64,000 nt of DNA from JAGWBF01 sp965116325 (GCA_965116325.1 OZ220675.1:1426001-1490000), one strand, 5' to 3'. Positions 9,057 through 17,337 are shown, counted from the stretch's first letter. Numbers and translations are program-made. Notes: generated by a model from the letters alone, not told the origin.

Positions 9057-9269
9057 TCAGGAAGATTCCGCAGGGCGGCCTATCTCTAGTTGTTGAACTC
9101 TGTTTTCAAGGTCCTCCAAAACGGAACCCAGTCTTGAGAGTATCAGGTCCACTTCAAGCCAGTTGTCGTTAAAGTTCCCACCGCGTCGTTCGGTGTCGGC
9201 AAAGCAGGTATGCAATGCTTCCAGTGTCTCGTTAACAAAGTCCCCAAAGTCTCTGTGGTCTTGTATCAT
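9057..9269 (-). CDS. Small hypothetical protein, acidic, helical
   Basis: A 70-aa product with no recognised family. It is rich in Glu/Asp/Leu with a heptad-like C-terminal stretch (LSRLGSVLEDLENRVQQLEIG) that suggests a short coiled coil. Support for a real gene is the AGGAGA placed 4-5 nt before ATG 9269. It is alone on its strand in an accessory patch. Confidence 0.5.
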   Translation of the reverse strand: MIQDHRDFGDFVNETLEALHTCFADTERRGGNFNDNWLEVDLILSRLGSVLEDLENRVQQLEIGRPAESS

Positions 9270-9628
9270 CAGGTCTCCTGAAATTTCGTCGACGACCGAC
9301 GAGTGTGGTTCCTTAACACTCTACTAGACCATTTGTTCTAAGTCAATCTCGATAACCATCGCGGTAGGAATTCGCATCTGTCGCAGAGGGAAATTACGCT
9401 TCTTTGAGAGTGCGTCACCTATTGGTCGCACCGGCGAGAGCTAGTTTTGGCGGAAACGCGCCTCTCCATGCTGGGTTCCAATCAGATGACGTTGCCCAGC
9501 GTTGGCCTTCCCCGGATTTCGGCCCTCGCCGCAATAACGGCATGAACCCCACTTAACCCTGGAAACAAGCTCGGAGCGGTTCCCGATAGACTCCCGCTTT
9601 CGCGGGAGTGACGGCGGGCAGAACGGCC
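9270..9628. other. Intergenic, no gene recognised; carries a repeat at its right end
   Basis: About 360 nt with no coding pattern and no tRNA. A copy of repeat family B (CCCGCTTTCGCGGGAGTGAC) sits at 9588-9614, just past the end of the moaD-moaE gene. Confidence 0.6.
9588..9614. repeat. Dispersed short palindrome, family B
   Basis: The hairpin CTCCCGC-TTTC-GCGGGAG is followed by TGACG. Further copies lie at 10494-10520 (two changes), 25863-25887 (inverted) and 26008-26033. Confidence 0.8.
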
Positions 9629-10321
9629 CTACGCGCTGGCGGGGGTGGGGGCGGAGTGCTCGTGTCCTTCGCAGGCGACCCAGTGGTAGCCGCCCTCGAA
9701 GTACTCTTTCTTCCAGATGGGCACCATCACCTTCAGCCGGTCCACAGCTTGGTGGCAGGCCATGAACGCCTCATACCGGTGGGGGGATGCCACCGCCACC
9801 ACAAGGCTGATCTCACCGATGTCCACCCGCCCGATGCGATGGGAGATGGCGATGTCCTCGATGTCCCACTCCTTCTGGAGCTGCACCCTGATTTCCTCCA
9901 GCTTCTTAAGGGCCATCTCGGTGAAGGCCTCGTACTCCAGGTGAAGCACCTTCCGGCCCTCGGCATAGAGCCTGGTTGTACCCAGGAAGGTCACCACGGC
10001 GCCGTTGGTCTCCTTGCGCACCTTGGCGGTTACCTCTTCGGGGTCCAGCACATCGTAGGTGATGACGACCATGGGGCTTCCTCCGCTGACCGGGGGTATG
10101 AGGGCGATCTCGTCCCCTTCTTTCAGGGCGATCTCACCCTCGGCATACTCGGCGTTGACGGCTGCCACTATATCCACCTTCGGGGGGGCAAGCTGGGGGT
10201 ACCGGGCCCTGATCTCATCCACTGCGCCGGCCAGGGTGGCGCCTTCGTGCAGATCAAGGGTGAGGTGCCCGGTGCCGGCCCTTTCCCGATACAGCGCAAA
10301 CAGGCGCACATCTATCTTCAT
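9629..10321 (-). CDS. moaX: Molybdopterin synthase, fused MoaD-MoaE
   Basis: A 230-aa fusion of the two molybdopterin synthase subunits that insert dithiolene sulfurs into cPMP. Residues 1-82 are MoaD, a ubiquitin-like sulfur carrier whose usual C-terminal Gly-Gly is present but internal (PPVSGG). Residues about 84-225 are MoaE, with HRIGRVDIGE and the active-site lysines in VPIWKKEYFEGG. ATG 10321 was chosen because GAGG lies 6 nt upstream and MKIDVRLFALYRE is a canonical MoaD start. If MoaD must expose its GG tail, the fusion requires cleavage after it, as proposed for MoaX-type proteins. The window encodes several molybdenum hydroxylases that would need this cofactor. Confidence 0.9.
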   Translation of the reverse strand: MKIDVRLFALYRERAGTGHLTLDLHEGATLAGAVDEIRARYPQLAPPKVDIVAAVNAEYAEGEIALKEGDEIALIPPVSGGSPMVVITYDVLDPEEVTAKVRKETNGAVVTFLGTTRLYAEGRKVLHLEYEAFTEMALKKLEEIRVQLQKEWDIEDIAISHRIGRVDIGEISLVVAVASPHRYEAFMACHQAVDRLKVMVPIWKKEYFEGGYHWVACEGHEHSAPTPASA

Positions 10322-10873
10322 CGGCTTCCTCACGGGGGCATGAATTCCCGCCCCACATTGCCAACAATCATATCTGCCAGCTAGGGAATCTGTCCACCTA
10401 CGAGAGCGCCTTCCAGCATCCTTTAGCCATTTGAACAACCGCGTCCTGTCCGTTCGTTCTGAGTCAAATCGAAGGGCGAACAGATGGGTTGTAGACTCCC
10501 GCTTTCGTGGGATTGACGTCAATTGTGGCAGCAGCGCATTTCGTCATTGCGGCGGAGGCCGCAATCCAGAACGGAGCGCTGCCGGGCTCGAGGTTGGCTC
10601 CCATCAATACGATAGGGGATGGCAATAGGGGACCTGCTCAAAGTCCGGAGTTTCCTGGATTGCGGCCTCCTCCGCAATGACGGAGCAGCCTTTCGCAACA
10701 CCCGTACTGTCCGTTCGCCCTGAGGGAAATCGAAGGGGAACGGACAGTTGGGGCAGGGCGATGGGGTGCGCCGCCCGTTGTGATAGACTGGGTAGCCTAA
10801 ACCCCCTCACCCGCCTACGGCGGCCTCTCCCTCCAGGGGAGAGGCGAACTGTGGGAAGGAAAGGAAGGGTCAC
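10322..10873. repeat. Repeat-rich intergenic region
   Basis: About 550 nt without a gene, packed with dispersed elements: family A copies at 10447-10484 (degenerate) and 10707-10747, family B at 10494-10520, family C (GCGGCGGAGGCCGCAATCC type) at 10542-10584 and inverted at 10654-10683, and a family D element (CCTCTCCCTCCAGGGGAGAGG type) near 10801-10850. Confidence 0.75.
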
Positions 10874-11743
10874 ATGGGCATGCTGACGAAGGAGCTGGAA
10901 GGCAAGGTCGCGCTGGTCACCGGGGCCGGCAGCCCCACCGGGCTTGGCCGGGCTATGTCCGAGGCTCTGGTGCTGGCGGGAGCACGGGTGGCCATGGTCG
11001 ATGTCAATCTAGACTGGCTGGAAAAGAGCGCCAACGATGTGCGCGAGCTGGCCGGGGATGATGTTGTGATGGCCGTCGAAGCCGACGTTTCCGACCCGGC
11101 TTCAGTTGAAGCTGCCGTCGCCAGGGTGGTGGACACCTGGGGCCTGCACATCCTGGTCAACAACGCCGGCATCAACCCGGGCACCGTCGGCTTGGGCCCC
11201 AACGCCCTAGTCAATACATGGGAGAACTCCCTGGAGGCCTGGAATAAGGTTATCTCCGTCAACCTTTCCGGCCCTTTCTACATGACCAAGGCGGCTATTG
11301 GACACCTGTTGGAACAGAGATGGGGGCGCATCATCGGCGTGACCACCAGCTTCGAGACGATGATCCGCAAGGGCAATGCCCCTTATGGGCCTGCGAAGGC
11401 AGGCCATGAAGCCCTGATGGCTATGCTCGCCAAGGACCTGGAGGACACAGGAGTGACCGCCAACGTGCTGGTGCCCGGCGGCCCCACAAACACAGCCATG
11501 CTCCCCGACGACGGCAGCTTTGACCGTGAGGCCCTGATCCAGCCCGACGTGATGCGCAAGCCGGTGGTGTGGCTGGCATCCGATGCCTCCGACGGGGTGA
11601 ACGGGCGCCGGTTCAATGGGTACCTGTGGGACGATACCCTGCCCCTGGAAGAGACGATAGAGAAGGCCGGCGCGCCCGTGGCATGGCCCAACCTGCGCCG
11701 TCCCTACACAGCGCCGGGGATACTGACCTCCAGATCGTCCTAG
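10874..11743 (+). CDS. Short-chain dehydrogenase/reductase (SDR)
   Basis: A 289-aa classical SDR. The Rossmann dinucleotide motif is VTGAGSPTGLGRAM (TGxxxGxG form, residues about 16-29), with NNAG in ILVNNAGINPG, a Ser in the TTSFETM region and YGPAK as the YxxxK pair (residues 173-177). The motif suggests an NAD(P)-dependent alcohol or ketone oxidoreductase; the substrate is unknown. A GGAAGGG lies upstream of the ATG. Its stop codon overlaps that of the convergent Rieske oxygenase gene (shared CTAG). Confidence 0.9.
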   Translation: MGMLTKELEGKVALVTGAGSPTGLGRAMSEALVLAGARVAMVDVNLDWLEKSANDVRELAGDDVVMAVEADVSDPASVEAAVARVVDTWGLHILVNNAGINPGTVGLGPNALVNTWENSLEAWNKVISVNLSGPFYMTKAAIGHLLEQRWGRIIGVTTSFETMIRKGNAPYGPAKAGHEALMAMLAKDLEDTGVTANVLVPGGPTNTAMLPDDGSFDREALIQPDVMRKPVVWLASDASDGVNGRRFNGYLWDDTLPLEETIEKAGAPVAWPNLRRPYTAPGILTSRSS

Positions 11744-13005
11744 GCCCGGCCGGGAGGGTCGGCCATGAGCTCTGCCCAGCGCCCGTAGAAGCGCCGGTGG
11801 AAGCTCTCGCTGATCCGGAAGTCGCTGGCATACGCCATCAGGTCTTCATCGAAGCTCTCGTGCCCCAGGCCCATCTGCATGTTCAGCTCCAGGTCCCGGG
11901 ACATCGCCCCCCGGCAGGTGCGGGTGCACTCCTCCCAGTTGTCCATGTCGTCCTGTTCGAAGGTGCCGGCAGGCCCGAAGCTGCGGATGCTCATCAGCCG
12001 GGTCGCTTCCTTCACATCTTCGGGGGCGTTGGCATCCACGAACACGTAGGCCTGCACCTCCACCTGCTCAGGGCCCCTGGGCTGCCACACCCGGAAGGTG
12101 TGGGATGTGGCCCGGAGCATGGAGAAGTTGGGGAAGATGGTGCCGACAATGGGGTTTAGAAGCTCCCGCCTGGGACCCAGGCGCTTCTTGACCTCGGGCA
12201 GGATGGAGGCCTCGTACTCCAGTATCTCGGGCACCGGCGGATCCTTCACGTCCGAGGGTCCTATGGTCTGGAATCCATGACCGCCGTCGCTGGACACCAC
12301 GTTGCCACCGCCCGTGCTGGCCGGGGGCACGCCGGCGCCGATGCCCACCCTGATGGCGGACAGGTGGGTCCAAAAGGTGTGGTAGTTGTCCCCGCCGAAA
12401 CTCTCTGAGGGGAACTTCCAGTTGCACCCGATGTTCCACCGGTGCACTCCCCCCACCACCTCGACTCCCCCCTCCCGGCGGTCGAAGAAGTTGTCCAGGT
12501 ACCAGGTCATCTCCCCCAGGTAGTCCGTAAGAGGTGGGGCTGCGGGGTCGAAGGTCGCGAACACCAACCCCTTGTAGCTGTCAAGCTGGGCGACGGGCAT
12601 CAGCCCCCACCGGCCCTGCTCCAGCTCCCTGTAGTAGGCATCGTCCAGGTTGGGCACCGCCACCAGCTTGCCGTCGTTGGCGTAGGACCATCCATGGTAG
12701 GAGCAGGTGAAGGATGCGGCGTTGCCGTCCTCCGCCCGGCAGAGGCGGTTCCCCCGGTGGCGGCACACGTTGAGGAAGGCATTGATCCTGCCGTTATCAT
12801 CCCGGACCACCAGCACCGGGTCTTCGCCCATGCTGGTGGTGGTGAAGTCGCCGGGGCGGGGGATCTGGCTTTCGTGGCAGAGGAACAGCCAGCACCGGGC
12901 AAAGATGTTCTCCATCTCCTGCCGGTAGATGTCCGGCTCAACGAAGATGCGGCGACTGACCAAGCCCCTTTCCGCATCCACCAAGCTCCCCGGGGCTTCC
13001 GCCAC
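11740..13005 (-). CDS. Rieske-type aromatic ring-hydroxylating oxygenase, alpha subunit
   Basis: A 421-aa oxygenase component. The Rieske [2Fe-2S] ligands are visible as CRHRG and CSYHGW (about residues 85-110). The mononuclear iron site is suggested by GGDNYHTFWTH in the catalytic domain. Such enzymes dihydroxylate or demethylate aromatic or quaternary amine substrates with an external reductase; none is adjacent. GTG 13005 was chosen because AGGAGG lies 6 nt upstream. A longer reading to 13149 lacks a ribosome-binding site. The convergent SDR could act on its products, but this is only positional. Confidence 0.9.
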   Translation of the reverse strand: MAEAPGSLVDAERGLVSRRIFVEPDIYRQEMENIFARCWLFLCHESQIPRPGDFTTTSMGEDPVLVVRDDNGRINAFLNVCRHRGNRLCRAEDGNAASFTCSYHGWSYANDGKLVAVPNLDDAYYRELEQGRWGLMPVAQLDSYKGLVFATFDPAAPPLTDYLGEMTWYLDNFFDRREGGVEVVGGVHRWNIGCNWKFPSESFGGDNYHTFWTHLSAIRVGIGAGVPPASTGGGNVVSSDGGHGFQTIGPSDVKDPPVPEILEYEASILPEVKKRLGPRRELLNPIVGTIFPNFSMLRATSHTFRVWQPRGPEQVEVQAYVFVDANAPEDVKEATRLMSIRSFGPAGTFEQDDMDNWEECTRTCRGAMSRDLELNMQMGLGHESFDEDLMAYASDFRISESFHRRFYGRWAELMADPPGRA

Positions 13006-13199
13006 GGTGCACCTCCTGCCCGCGTATTGGCGGGCGCTGGCTTTGGAGGCTGTATAGCACACCACCCCAGGAGCGTCAACCGAAAGCAGGCCTGCCCAAA
13101 GACAGCGGCGTCCACGGGTGGGTATCATCGGGTATAATGCGAGCGACACCCCTCCCCGACAGCCGACTATCGGGGAAACCGGGGCCGGGAGGTACGGCG

Positions 13200-13619
13200 T
13201 TGGCTGTCCTCGAGATGCTGCTACGTGAGCTGTCCGTCACCCCAGGGATGCTGTGGGTGGTCGGCGGCGGGGAGGTCGTCAGCGAGAACTCCTCGGTGGA
13301 TATGCAAGAGCCCGACTTCACCGACGGCTACGCCACCGTGCGGGCCGAAGCGTGGCACTTCCACCTGAACATGGGGTCGGTTTCCGGCATCCAGTTCGTG
13401 GAGGCCGAGGACCACGGCGTCCCCTACCTTTACTACGTGCGGTTCTCCGATGCCGCGGGAGATACCCTGGTGCGCTGCTACTTCCCCAACCCCTACATGG
13501 ACGACGACGACAACCCCGCCGAGTTCCAGCCCGCGAAGCTGGAGCGGTTCCAGGAGATGCGGGACAGGTACGTGGGCCGGGAGAACGTCATTTACGTAGA
13601 GAGGCCCAGGGGTTCCTGA
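13200..13619 (+). CDS. Conserved-looking hypothetical protein
   Basis: A 139-aa product of unknown family. Features seen: a paired beta pattern (WHFHLNMGSVSGIQFVEAED, YLYYVRFSDAAGDTLVRCYF), an Asp run (DDDDNP) and a charged C-terminal helix (RFQEMRDRYVG). The pattern faintly recalls ChuX/HutX-like haem-handling folds, which I cannot support further. TTG 13200 is preferred because GGGAGG lies 7 nt upstream; the reading open back to 13137 would include a palindromic intergenic element. It may be co-transcribed with the next small gene. Confidence 0.6.
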   Translation: MAVLEMLLRELSVTPGMLWVVGGGEVVSENSSVDMQEPDFTDGYATVRAEAWHFHLNMGSVSGIQFVEAEDHGVPYLYYVRFSDAAGDTLVRCYFPNPYMDDDDNPAEFQPAKLERFQEMRDRYVGRENVIYVERPRGS

Positions 13620-13678
13620 AGTGGGCTCCCCAGGACCCGTAAAGCCATCCATTCAGCCAAAGGAGGTTGGCCCCAGTC

Positions 13679-13867
13679 ATGTTCGATAAAGCAGCACTGG
13701 ACAAGCTATTTGACGACCTGCGGGGCAAGTACGGAGAGCAGAGCGACTGGGACGATATCCTCCGGCAGGCCCACCTGGGCGTGGCTTACTCCGACGCCAA
13801 CGTTCCCCTGGCCAACAAGAACATCGACCCTCGCGTAGTTGCGGCCATAGAGCAGCACAGGCCGTAA
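13679..13867 (+). CDS. Small hypothetical protein
   Basis: A 62-aa product with no recognised family. It looks helical and soluble (DKAALDKLFDDLRGKYG, then NIDPRVVAAIEQH). AGGAGG lies about 11 nt before ATG 13679. It sits 59 nt after the preceding hypothetical gene on the same strand and may share its transcript. Confidence 0.5.
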   Translation: MFDKAALDKLFDDLRGKYGEQSDWDDILRQAHLGVAYSDANVPLANKNIDPRVVAAIEQHRP

Positions 13868-14160
13868 GGCGCCCCCTCATCCTAACCTTCTCCCACCCTT
13901 TCTATTCCCCTTCCCTTGATGGGAGGAGATTAAGGGGAGGGTGAACCAGATATCCCCCCCTTGACGGGAGGGGACTAAGGGGAGGGTGATACCCCCGCCA
14001 CGGGCAGCTTGTCCCACTCCCGAACTATTCTGGATTGCGGCCTCCGCCGGAATGACGAAAAGATGTCCCCCTCATCCTAACCTTCTCCCGCCAGGGGAGA
14101 AGGGACATTCTTGCCCCCTCTCCCTCGAGGGAGAGGGTTGGGGTGAGGGTGATACGCCCC
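13868..14160. repeat. Repeat cluster, families D and C
   Basis: Contains several copies of a GC-rich element alternating CCCTCATCCTAACCTTCTCCC with GGGAGGGGATTAAGGGGAGGG-like arms, and one family C element (TGGATTGCGGCCTCCGCCGG, 14027-14057). No coding potential was seen. Confidence 0.7.
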
Positions 14161-14185
14161 CATTCAAGTCAGTGCCACCGGCGCG

Positions 14186-14215
14186 TTGACACCCCCGCAC
14201 CCCAAAGCCTAGGCT
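14186..14215 (+). promoter_or_regulatory. Candidate promoter of the terminase-portal operon
   Basis: TTGACA (14186-14191), an 18-nt spacer and TAGGCT (14210-14215). The -35 is perfect and the -10 weak. Predicted transcription would begin immediately before the large inverted-repeat structure at 14226. Confidence 0.4.
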
Positions 14216-14225
14216 GGAACCGACT

Positions 14226-14331
14226 AGGGACGGACCCTTACACCATCTCCGCCTGAAGACCCTGGCACGGGATTGTCGTCGCAGGTCCCGGCGCCAAAGG
14301 CTTCAACAGGCGGAGTGGAGGGTCCGTCCCT
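14226..14331 (+). repeat. 106-nt two-part inverted repeat (structured leader or MITE/REP-like element)
   Basis: The outer arms AGGGACGGACCCT (14226-14238) and AGGGTCCGTCCCT (14319-14331) are exact complements. Inside them CTCCGCCTG pairs with CAGGCGGAG, flanked by CCA/TGG and AAG/CTT. A U-rich tail TATCTTTATTT follows. The arms resemble the radA terminator stem (GGACAGACCCTT), differing by one base over 12. It could be a 5' structured leader of the downstream operon or a small mobile palindrome. Confidence 0.65.
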
Positions 14332-14359
14332 ATCTTTATTTCCCAGCTAGCCGAGGTAG

Positions 14360-14551
14360 ATGATGTTAGTGGAAAGCCAGCGCTGCCGCCGGTGCAGGTA
14401 CCGGAGGTTGATCAAGCTCCAGAAGATGCGGGACGACGACCACGACGTCTACCGCTGCGCCGAGTGCGGGTACATCTTCAGCCCACCCCCTGACCTGGGG
14501 AAAGACGTCGGACCGGACAAGACACGCCAGCCTCGAGGGACATCCCTGTGA
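14360..14551 (+). CDS. Small zinc-ribbon protein upstream of terminase
   Basis: A 63-aa protein with two Cys pairs in a treble-clef or zinc-ribbon spacing (CRRCRYRR ... YRCAECGY), basic between the pairs. Zinc ribbons usually bind nucleic acid or protein. It ends in a GTGA overlap with the terminase start, so the two are translationally coupled. It occupies the place normally held by a small terminase subunit, but I see no TerS sequence features. CGAGG lies just before the ATG pair at 14360/14363. Confidence 0.7.
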   Translation: MMLVESQRCRRCRYRRLIKLQKMRDDDHDVYRCAECGYIFSPPPDLGKDVGPDKTRQPRGTSL

Positions 14552-15903
14552 CCCAGGCGAAGAAGCCCCTCTACACACCCTCGGACCATCACCGCGCCTC
14601 GCCCGTCGCCTTCGCCAGGGAAGCCCTGGGCGTCAGCCTGTGGAGCAAGCAGGAGGAGGTGCTGGACGCCCTGGGCCAGGGCCCCAGGGTGGCCGTCAAG
14701 TCGGGCAACGGCCTGGGCAAAGGGTTCTCGGCCGCAGTGTCCCTGCTATGGTTCCTCTGCTGCCATGACCCGGCCATCGTGCTCAGCACAGCCCCCACCT
14801 TCCGGCAGGTGCGCCATGTCCTCTGGCGGGAAGTGCGCAAGCTCTACAATAGCGCCCCCTACAGCTTCGGGGCCAAGCTCCTGGACACGCGGCTGGAGCT
14901 GTCTGAGAACCGCTACGCCCTGGGTTTGTCCGCCGACAGCGACGAGGAGTTCCAGGGTTTCCACAGCCCCAACATGCTCATAGTGGTGGACGAGGCCGAG
15001 GGAGTGGAGGAGCCCATCTATGAGGCCATAGAGGGCGTTATGACCTCGGAGAACTGCCGCCTGCTGCTCATCGGCAACCCCACGACCATGGGAGGATCTT
15101 TCCGGCGAGCCTTCTACCAGGACCGGGAGCTCTACAGCACCATCACCATATCCGCCCTGGAAAGCCCCAACGTGGTGGAAGGCTCTTCGGTCATCAAGGG
15201 CTTGGCCACCAAGCGGTGGGTGTCCGAGAGGCAGAGGGTGTGGGGAGCCGAGAACCCCATCTACCAAGCCCGGGTGCTGGGCGAGTTCCCCGACCAGGGC
15301 GACGACACCCTGATCCCGCTGTCCGCCATAGAACGGGCGACGGAGCGGGAAGCTGTGCCCTCGGACCCGGGCAAGCCCCTGGTGCTGGCGGTGGATGTGG
15401 CCCGTTACGGCTTCGACGCCAGCGTGCTGCTCAGGAGACGGGGCCTGGTCGTGGAGGAGATACGCAGCTACCACTCCCTGGACACCATGAAACTGGTGGG
15501 TCACATCGTGGACGCCATTGACCAGCACAAGCCTGACGAGGTGGTCATCGATGAGGTGGGCATAGGCGCGGGTGTGGTGGACAGGCTGAAAGAACAGGGT
15601 TACAGCGTGCAGGGCGTAAACGTCGGCACCGCCGCCCTGGACCATGAACACTACGCCAACCTGCGGGCGGAGAGTTACTGGGACCTGCGCCAGCTCCTGC
15701 TGGACGGCTGCGTCGCCCTCCCCAAGGACAACGAGCTGGTGGGCCAACTCGCCGCCCTGAAGTACAGCTTCAACAGCATGGGCAAGGTGCTCATCGAGTC
15801 CAAGGACGACATGCGCCGGCGGGGCGTGCCCTCCCCCGACAAGGCCGATGCCCTGATGCTGGCCTTCCTGGCCAAGCGACGCAGGGTGCAGCTTTGGGGA
15901 TAG
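14548..15903 (+). CDS. terL: Phage terminase large subunit
   Basis: A 451-aa DNA-packaging motor. The ATPase domain has a Walker A-like KSGNGLGKGFSAA (about residue 55) and Walker B with catalytic Glu in MLIVVDEAEGVEE. A coupling motif region LLLIGNPTT follows. The RNase H-like nuclease domain has acidic positions in LAVDVARYGFDAS, VVIDEVGIGAGV and PDKADALML. GTG 14548 overlaps the zinc-ribbon stop. It starts a terminase-portal pair that is cut off from protease and capsid, which lie 13 kb away in the opposite orientation. Confidence 0.92.
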   Translation: MTQAKKPLYTPSDHHRASPVAFAREALGVSLWSKQEEVLDALGQGPRVAVKSGNGLGKGFSAAVSLLWFLCCHDPAIVLSTAPTFRQVRHVLWREVRKLYNSAPYSFGAKLLDTRLELSENRYALGLSADSDEEFQGFHSPNMLIVVDEAEGVEEPIYEAIEGVMTSENCRLLLIGNPTTMGGSFRRAFYQDRELYSTITISALESPNVVEGSSVIKGLATKRWVSERQRVWGAENPIYQARVLGEFPDQGDDTLIPLSAIERATEREAVPSDPGKPLVLAVDVARYGFDASVLLRRRGLVVEEIRSYHSLDTMKLVGHIVDAIDQHKPDEVVIDEVGIGAGVVDRLKEQGYSVQGVNVGTAALDHEHYANLRAESYWDLRQLLLDGCVALPKDNELVGQLAALKYSFNSMGKVLIESKDDMRRRGVPSPDKADALMLAFLAKRRRVQLWG

Positions 15904-15937
15904 CAGGCGGTCCAAAAACACCAACCGAGGTATTTTC

Positions 15938-17152
15938 ATGAACAACGGTAGGTCCGGCAGGGACTCCCTACTGAAATCGGCATCCCGGTGGCTTGCGGCC
16001 AGGAGAATCCTCCCGCGGGTACGGAAAGCCAACCGGGCCGCCGCCGTGGAGATGGATGGGCGCAGGGACTTGTGGGGAGGGAGTCCCCAGTGGGCCCTGC
16101 CGGCCTACGGGGGCTACTACGCCACCTCCGTCGCCATCCACGCAGCCATCAGGATTCGCACCGAAGCCCTGAGCCGCCAGCGTCTCCTGGCCCTGCAGGA
16201 CGACCTGCCCGTGCCCGACCATCACCCGGTGCAGGTGCTGCTGGACAGGGCCAACCGCTGGACCACCCGCGGCCAGCTCTGGACAGCCATCGAGACCAAC
16301 CTGTGCCTGTGGGGGTCGGCCTTCCTGGCCCTGGAACCCGACGAAGAAGGCCGGATGGAGATATGGGTGCTCCGGTCCGACCGGATGAAGGTTATCCCCG
16401 ACAGGGAGCGCCACATTCGCGGGTACGTTTACGTCGGGGCCAACGGGGCCGTCCCCTACACCGCCGACGAGATAGTCTGGCTGCGCTACTACAACCCCCT
16501 GGACGACTTCTCCGGCCTCTCTCCCATCGCGCCCTTGAGGTTGTCCATCGACATGGGCATGGATGCCCTGAAGTTCAACCGCAGCTTCTACCAGAACTCG
16601 GCCCGACCTGACCTGATCCTCACCACCGAGACCAACCTGTCCGACCAGGAGGTGACGGCCTTCTACCAGCGCTGGGAGTCCCGCTACCAGGGGCCGGCCA
16701 ACGCCCACCGTCCGGCCATCGCCAGCTTCATCAAGGACGTGAAGCCCATCGGCTTCAGCCAGCGGGAGATGGAGTTCGTCCAGGGGCTGCGCTGGAGCCT
16801 GGAGGATGTCAGCCGTATCTACGGCGTGCCCCTGCCCCTGCTGTCCGACTACCAGAGGGCCACCTTCACCAACATAAAGACGGCCGAGCAGCTCTTCTGG
16901 CGCAACACCATGATCCCGGAGATGCGCTTCATCGAGGAGCAGCTGGACCATAAGCTGCTGCGCCAGCTCGGGTACCCGGAGATCGTGCTGCGCTTCGAGA
17001 CCAGCAACATCGAAGCCCTGCGCCAAGATGAGGACAGCCTGGTAAACCGTCAGTCCATGCTGCTGGACCGTGGGGTGCTGACCATCAACGAGGTCCGGCG
17101 CTCCCAGAACCTGCCCGACGTCCCCTGGGGCGACGGCCCCCCGCCGGGGTGA
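15938..17152 (+). CDS. Phage portal protein, HK97 family
   Basis: A 404-aa portal protein that would form the dodecameric DNA gateway at one capsid vertex. Family features: ALSRQRLLALQ near the start, HPVQVLLDRANRW, then GSAFLALEPDEEGRMEIWVL, DEIVWLRYYNPLDDFSGLSPI and the C-terminal helix region with RIYGVPLPLLSDYQRATFTN. The start ATG is preceded by GAGG about 6 nt upstream, 34 nt after terminase. No head gene follows; 8 nt past its stop lies the end of a small minus-strand membrane protein. Confidence 0.9.
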   Translation: MNNGRSGRDSLLKSASRWLAARRILPRVRKANRAAAVEMDGRRDLWGGSPQWALPAYGGYYATSVAIHAAIRIRTEALSRQRLLALQDDLPVPDHHPVQVLLDRANRWTTRGQLWTAIETNLCLWGSAFLALEPDEEGRMEIWVLRSDRMKVIPDRERHIRGYVYVGANGAVPYTADEIVWLRYYNPLDDFSGLSPIAPLRLSIDMGMDALKFNRSFYQNSARPDLILTTETNLSDQEVTAFYQRWESRYQGPANAHRPAIASFIKDVKPIGFSQREMEFVQGLRWSLEDVSRIYGVPLPLLSDYQRATFTNIKTAEQLFWRNTMIPEMRFIEEQLDHKLLRQLGYPEIVLRFETSNIEALRQDEDSLVNRQSMLLDRGVLTINEVRRSQNLPDVPWGDGPPPG

Positions 17153-17160
17153 TGGGGGCC

Positions 17161-17337
17161 TTACACAACCCAGGTGACGAGGGCTACGCCGATGATGAAT
17201 CCTGGCAACGTCCAGATAAGGAATGATGCTATGCTGAACTTGAAAACGATCTCTAGGACATTGTCGAAATCCAGGTTGATTTCTCTTATCTCCACGGTCT
17301 GTGGATCTACCTCTCGGTTGTCGTGTGTGATTTTCAT
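17161..17337 (-). CDS. Small membrane protein, 58 aa
   Basis: Starts at ATG 17337, with GGAGG 10 nt upstream, and ends 8 nt from the portal stop. The first ~30 residues are polar and acidic (MKITHDNREVDPQTVEIREI). The rest is a long hydrophobic stretch broken by Pro-Gly (FSIASFLIWTLPGFIIGVAL), which fits one or two short membrane helices. I recognise no family. It lies exactly at the point where the head operon is interrupted. Confidence 0.6.
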   Translation of the reverse strand: MKITHDNREVDPQTVEIREINLDFDNVLEIVFKFSIASFLIWTLPGFIIGVALVTWVV

